Position numbers and translations under genes: made by a program. This document shows positions 59,440 to 64,000 of a stretch of DNA of 64,000 nt, one piece after another (position 1 is the stretch's first letter; each line of letters starts with the position of its first letter). The notes under the pieces are model-generated. The model searched no databases. It saw only the letters and a list, made by a program, of their open reading frames with translations, and was not told the DNA's origin. This stretch comes from Gymnothorax reevesii (Eukaryota > Chordata > Actinopteri > Anguilliformes > Muraenidae), in assembly GCA_029721435.1 (NCBI GenBank), contig CM056588.1:43344493-43408492 (forward strand). The letters run 5' to 3'.

Positions 59440-59790
59440 ATTTTAATGTCAAATCATCATTACTTCTCTTACAGTAAAACTTCTATGCTGCTGATTAGAA
59501 GCGCCACGATCTACTGAAATTAACACTGACTGAAAAAGAGTTATTAGAATTCATTAACGTAACCTACTTACGAGAATTGCTTATTAAAGCCAGATGCATA
59601 TGAAATAAATGTTCAAATTGCGCAAGCTCATGGAGTAAAATCATAATGCCCTGAATAGATTTATACATGTAATATATTTATAAAATTAGTCGGCAAGTTA
59701 TGACCTGTAGGCCTAATGTTAATTAATTCTAATCAAACGGTTTTCAGCTTAGCTTACCTCAGTATAGGCGCTTCTTTTTGCAGCAAAGAA
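59440..59790 (-). repeat. Inverted copy of module I1
   Basis: Reverse complement of 58235-58600. It contains cagcttagcttacctcagta and aagcgccacgatctac. Just before it (59275-59425) a separate segment is inverted against 59915-60045, with the shared word gggtcagtgtttata. Confidence 0.75.
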
Positions 59791-60152
59791 ACATGTTTTA
59801 TCACAGGGGGCTGAGACTATACTCTGTCAGAAGCGTAAAATGTATCAAAGTCTAATGATTGTATAGCCTATTGTTAAAATGGACTTTTAATTATAAAACC
59901 GTATGGGCCTCATTCGTTTGAAAATGCGGTGGCCGTTTCCAAAGAGAAGGGGAAAATACATGAAAACAAAGCTCGCTGATAAATATAATGGCCTAAGCTT
60001 GGTCGTAGCCTAACAACAGTCACAATATAAACACTGACCCGTTATTCATGGCTAATCTTGGTCGATGTACTGTAGCCTACTACAAGTTGCGGTAAATCGT
60101 TTTACACAATTACACTATGTGAAAGAATTATTCGTTTTTTGGAGGGATTAAG

Positions 60153-60750
60153 TCATTTTCTTGTGTTTTCTGAGAAGTCAAATTAATTTTCGGAAAGGGG
60201 CTCCACATTTTCAAATGAATTACAAGGAGCTGTAATAGAAGCTCAATTTCAAGTATAAAATCATATGAAGTGTCTGGAGATACAGCAGTTTTTATTGGTA
60301 TGGCAGTTGATTTGAAGGGATTAGGATAAGGATTAGGGATTTTGGTTGGGGTTAAGGTTAGGGGTAGGTTAGGGCAGGGTTTGAAATTGGAACTGCCGTA
60401 CCTCTCTACATTGAAATGCATTTGAAAACTGCTGTACCCATAGCAACTGCCAAAATCATAAACCTGTATCACACCCCTCTGCCTGAGTATTGCCTTCTAT
60501 TTAAAATAATGTTTTTATGGTACAGAAAAAAAGCACAATAATCAACCGAGATTAACAGCCGACAGCAATGTATGAACAGGCTGCAATTTATTAATATTAT
60601 TTTCCAAACCTGCTGATCATTTTTAATGGTCTCCAACTAGGCTAGATAAAAACAAACTGTTCAGAGCATTCAATAAGATGACACAATATCGGTTATTTAA
60701 CTTTATATTCATCGGGTTTTGTTAGGTGTCACTTGCTGCTTAATTAATGT
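60153..60750 (+). repeat. Module D2, direct copy of D1, carrying an insertion
   Basis: Follows D1 on both sides of a 192-bp insertion at 60279-60470. Together D1 and D2 show that the core was built by duplication. Confidence 0.85.
60279..60470. mobile_element. Short inverted-end insertion with telomere-like G-rich core
   Basis: Absent from D1. Ends gatacagcagtttttattgg and the complement gatacaggtttatgattttg are roughly inverted, both followed by tggcagttg. The centre has ggattagggattttggttgg and ggttaggggtaggttaggg words. Likely a MITE inserted after duplication of the module. Confidence 0.6.
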
Positions 60751-61019
60751 GCCAGATTAGTGCAGTATAGAACAAGCGGTGAGCAGCTTATTGTTTGACG
60801 ACCGACTTCAAACATTTTGAATAATCACATTCATTACAATTTATTTATAAAAATGGCAGGCTAGATTAATAGTTTTGCCAACAGTTATGCTGAGGTTAAG
60901 GCAGGCATTTACCATCTCATGGCGTATTACAAGAATGGACAGCTCAGTCAGTGGTTCCGAGACCTTACCTCTGTGGGAGGCCAGCAAAGACTGCAAATTT
61001 CACTGTCTCGATTGACTGC

Positions 61020-61330
61020 GGACCAGTGGTCCGGACCAGTCCCATCGGGGAGCAGGACAGTTACTGCAGTGGTCCGTGCTCCAAAGGCCAGTGATCCGGA
61101 CCCGCCCCTAGTGGAGCAGGACAGTTACTGCAGTGATCCTTGCTCCAAAGACCAGTGGTCCAGACCAGCCCCTAGTGGAGCAGGACAGTTACTGCAGTGA
61201 TCCGTGCTCCAAAGACCAGTGGTCCAGGTCAGTGCCCTAGTGGGGGAGGACAGTTACTGCAGTGGTCCATGCTCCAAAGACCAGTGGTCCAGACCAAGCC
61301 CCCCAGTGGAGCAGGACAGCAATTACAGTG
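61020..61330 (-). repeat. Right tandem array, about 65-bp unit, 5 copies, inverted to the left array
   Basis: ggacag anchors recur at 61055, 61119, 61183, 61248 and 61314, giving periods of 64, 64, 65 and 66 bp. Units are the reverse complement of those at 57356-57595. Confidence 0.93.
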
Positions 61331-61387
61331 GTCCGTGTTACAAGACAGTACAGTGCACAAAATTTTACAGCCCCCTCTCCTTTTTTC

Positions 61388-61950
61388 AACATCTCCTTTG
61401 GTCTTTAACAAACATATAAGGAACTGAAGGATAGGAGGGTTAGATTGTTTCTGTTTGTATGTCAACATAATGTCTTGAGTTCAAGGGAGGACTGAGTCCA
61501 GAGATAATTTTGAGGTCAAGGCTTCAGCCCAACTGTGAGGAGAGCTAGAGGCAGTTTGAATAAAAAATGAGAGCTATATGCATGCGTTGGCTTTTAGTCT
61601 GCATGCTCAGCTAACTACCAAAGTGCTCACAAGTCCATGGAGAGTCAGTCTGCCCAGAAAAAAATAGACTATTGATTAAGGAGGCGAGCTAGGCCCACTA
61701 ATGTATTCGTTTTTAAGGACAGAGGCCAGTGGTGTGAATGTCTGCATGTTTGGGGGCAGAGTGAAAATCCCAAAGAAAAATCTAGGTGCTTGAAGAGCGG
61801 GAATGCAAAAACTTGCCGAATTTCACCTTAATTAGCTGGTGATGACCGCACAACAGGGATGTGTTCCTAAAAGTTGCACATAAAGCAGATAATCAACTTT
61901 AAACTGATGTGAGCAACAATCATTCACTTATTTTTTCTGTTATTTTCGCA
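61388..61950. other. Unique sequence between the foldback element and a Tc1 remnant
   Basis: No gene or repeat family was recognised. Confidence 0.5.
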
Positions 61951-61954
61951 TAGT

Positions 61955-62215
61955 GCAAAACAAATTTAGTAGACCACCTGACATAAAAGAAAACGAGAAA
62001 ACACAAATATTTATGAAATTAGTCAAAAACTTGTTAAAAACAAAAAAAAAAAGTGTTATTTATTTGGCAAAAAATGAACTAAAACTACGAAATAGCCCTT
62101 ATTTACACATAAAAACTAACAAAAAAAATATTTTCTTTGTATGGTCTCCTTTGGCCTTGATAACAGCTTGAATTCTTGCATTCAACCACTGAAACTAATT
62201 TTTATGTCCAGGAAT
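61955..62215. mobile_element. Probable Tc1-like subterminal remnant
   Basis: gtatggtctcctttggcctt and gataacagcttgaattcttg match a subterminal part typical of fish Tc1 elements. A-rich flanks may be the decayed inverted repeat. No transposase. Confidence 0.45.
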
Positions 62216-62369
62216 GCAAGAAAATAATTTATTTAGCATCTTAATAAAAAATTCATGGATAACAATAATAATATTTAAGCATTAAAAATATCATTTCAGT
62301 GAAAAAGCTTGCACATACTGGTAAAAAAAAGCCATTAAAAAAAAAAATAAGATTTGTTTCTGTAATAAT

Positions 62370-63445
62370 TTAGGGCAGCTGTGGCATAAGGAATTGGGAG
62401 CGTTTGAAAGGTATCTTAGTTCTACAATGCCGACTATTAAGTTTACGTTGGAGGAGAGTAAAGAATCGGTGTCGTTCCTGGACGTTAGAGTAAATAAAGG
62501 CGACATATAAAGACAGTTTTTCGTAAAAAGACATATAGGAACAATTACTTACATAATTCAAGTTATCATCCCCATAGTTTGAGATGAAGTTTGCCTTATA
62601 GTCAGCTATTGAGATTGAAAAGAATTTGTAGTTCTGATGAAGATTTTGGGAGACAGGCCAATAAATTTTGTGTCCACCTTTGTGAAAAGAGTTATGACCA
62701 AAGAATTTTAGATGAATGTTTGTCTAACATTCGGGGAAAAGACGGTAATAGCCTTTAAATCCTATATCCTTCTCCTCCCACACAACAGGATCTTGTTTTG
62801 GCCACTTCTTTTTCTCCGGTCTCGCAGTTCATTAAGAAAAGTGTTTGGAAACTTTGGCATATTTTATCTAGTGATCCCGTTGTTGGTCGTGAATTTGTTA
62901 ACTTTCCTATAGTTGCGACGAAACAATCCAGTAATGTGAGAAATAAGCTTGGGAAGACGGATCTATGTGTGCGGTTCAGACATTTTTTGAGCCCTCTTCC
63001 CCTAGGAAATTTCCCGTGTTTATATTGTGTTAATGGTAATGCCATGATCAAAGGTGACCATTTTTCACATCCTCATACAGGAAGTAGTATAAAAATTCAG
63101 GGTAGAATCATTTGAAAAACTACACATGTAATCTACTTATTGAAATGCCCTTGTGGGTTTTGTTACGTGGGAAAGACAAAAAAAGAATTGAGATTGAGGT
63201 TCTCTGAACATAAGAGTAACATTAGAAATAAGGATGAGAGGTATCCTATTGCTAGGCATTTTAATTCGGTCGGTCATGATGTCTGCAGATTACAGTTCAT
63301 GGGTATTGAAATATTTAGGCTGTTGTTGAGGGGAGGGGATAGAGAGAGGAAATTGCTTCAAAGGGAGGCCTTTTGGATATGTCATTTACAAACTGAGTTT
63401 CCTAGGGGCCTAAATGAGGAATTGTCCTTGTCTTGTTTTTTGTAA
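62370..63445 (+). pseudogene. Penelope-like element ORF: reverse transcriptase end plus GIY-YIG endonuclease
   Basis: Three coding pieces follow each other. 62370-62510 reads FERYLSSTMPTIKFTLEE and SVSFLDVRV, the late reverse-transcriptase region. 62513-62758, after a frameshift, holds NYLHNSSYHPHSL then a TGA (62582-62584), and LPYSQLLRLKRICSSDEDF. 62798-63445, in a third frame, contains HILSSDPVVG, KGDHFSHPHTGSSIKI, a TGA stop at 63113-63115 and the endonuclease core CPCGFCYVGKT with RFSEHKSNIRNKD and HFNSVGH. The paired Cys and His residues fit the Neptune-type endonuclease of animal Penelope-like retroelements. Most of the reverse transcriptase is missing, so the copy is 5'-truncated and dead. 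In active copies the enzyme nicks the target and primes reverse transcription. Confidence 0.9.
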
Positions 63446-63780
63446 GTGGGTATGCTAATTACGGTTGTATATGTATGAACCTTTTTATAGACATAGGCCT
63501 ATGCAACGATTATTGTCTAAAGCAGGTTGCATTTTTAGTGTGATTTATTTTCATTTGTTTTTCTGTTGAAATATATATTTTATTGATGTGGTAGGTTATT
63601 GAGTGTTTGGTGATCCCTGACTGGCTTTTTAAGGGTTACACTCTCAGTAGAATTAGAAATGCTGAGGAAAGCCTATGAATGGAAAGCGTCTGTTTTCTGC
63701 CGTCGTGTAATAATAAATATTTATGTTTTGGTATGTGAGTGCTGACATTTTCTTTTTTATAGTTTTGTCAACTTTTTTGG
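63446..63780 (+). mobile_element. Penelope-like 3' tail with hammerhead-like layout
   Basis: Downstream of the endonuclease stop, the order is TTACAC (63636-63641), CTGAGGA (63662-63668), GAAA (63682-63685), GTC (63702-63704), GTGTAA (63705-63710). TTACAC and GTGTAA are perfect complements next to the expected cleavage site after GTC. This parallels the hammerhead ribozymes reported in Penelope-like elements. The core has CTGAGGA instead of CTGATGA, helix II is weak, and 20 bases separate helix I from the core, so it is probably decayed. Confidence 0.4.
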
Positions 63781-64000
63781 GATAGCACCCGTTACTTTTT
63801 AGTAAACCCTGAGTTGAGCACGCAAACTTGTTTAATCAAGCAGCTGTGGCCTACACCTTACATTGGGTGGTGGTCTAATAAATTTCTTAAGCACTGTATA
63901 TCAGGCAGTGCAGATTTGGAAATTATTAACTTGAGTGATTGTTGACCAGCTGAGTTATTTAGACTGAGTAAACTCTGTTGACCGTCATCGCCGTGTGGTG
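63781..64000. other. Sequence at the window end without a recognised feature
   Basis: No coding or repeat signal could be assigned; part may still belong to the Penelope-like tail. Confidence 0.4.

Larger units (their letters stand above)
57292..61379. mobile_element. Large foldback element, about 4.1 kb, non-coding mosaic
   Basis: Left end ggggctgtaacattttgcg (57297) and the complement of the right end ggggctgtaaaattttgtg match, and each continues into an inverted array of about 65-bp repeats. Farther in, inverted similarity persists to about 57900 and 60760: ctcggaaccact, ccctcagcattactgttgg and agctcaccg words. The core is a mosaic of direct and inverted modules. CTTTTTTC occurs at equal distance outside both ends (57284-57291 and 61380-61387) and may be an 8-bp target duplication, but it is low-complexity. 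No credible transposase frame was seen. Architecture resembles foldback elements such as FB or Galileo; superfamily is undetermined. Confidence 0.8.

Overview
This window looks like teleost fish chromosomal DNA with no host protein-coding gene that I can recognise. The evidence is the repeat content: several Tc1/mariner remnants of types common in fish, a tRNA-derived SINE with a V-SINE-like core and tail, a decayed hAT transposase whose N-terminus resembles CGGBP1, a Penelope-like retroelement with a GIY-YIG endonuclease, gypsy-style solo LTRs, many (CA)n, (GA)n and (ATCT)n microsatellites, and short foldback elements. Most open frames are short, low in complexity, or antisense shadows.

Layout. 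1-13 kb: mostly unique AT-rich sequence with a transposon end (1-284), purine tracts, CpG-dense patches, a 223-bp foldback element (5363-5585), an internally deleted Tc1-like element (6480-7020) and a Tc1 transposase remnant (about 9905-10310). 14-20 kb: the densest transposon cluster. A duplicated block carries a Tc1 transposase pseudogene in one copy and only the Tc1 tail in the other. It is followed by an intron-bearing, frameshifted hAT pseudogene (17177-20108) with a SINE in its first intron. 20-35 kb: largely unique sequence with small unexplained ORF pieces, a CpG-island-like patch holding an E2F-type site (23216-23690), MITE-like repeats (24678-25857) and microsatellites. 35-36.4 kb: a terminal-inverted-repeat element with a second element nested in it. 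37-57 kb: unique sequence broken by a 37-38 bp minisatellite, an antisense solo LTR, a 552-bp inverted-repeat element, a TTAA-flanked foldback MITE, a CpG-dense patch with a 47-codon ORF and an LTR-like unit.

57.3-61.4 kb: the most unusual object, a roughly 4.1-kb foldback structure. Its ends are inverted arrays of an approximately 65-bp tandem repeat, and its interior is a mosaic of direct and inverted modules. 62.4-63.8 kb: a 5'-truncated Penelope-like element holding the end of the reverse transcriptase, the GIY-YIG endonuclease and a tail with a degenerate hammerhead-like layout.

The genes do not form a pathway. The recognisable coding matter is mobile-element debris at different stages of decay. 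The long unique stretches could be intronic or intergenic sequence of a developmental locus, but that is inference. Element family names rest on remembered consensus features and were not checked by search.
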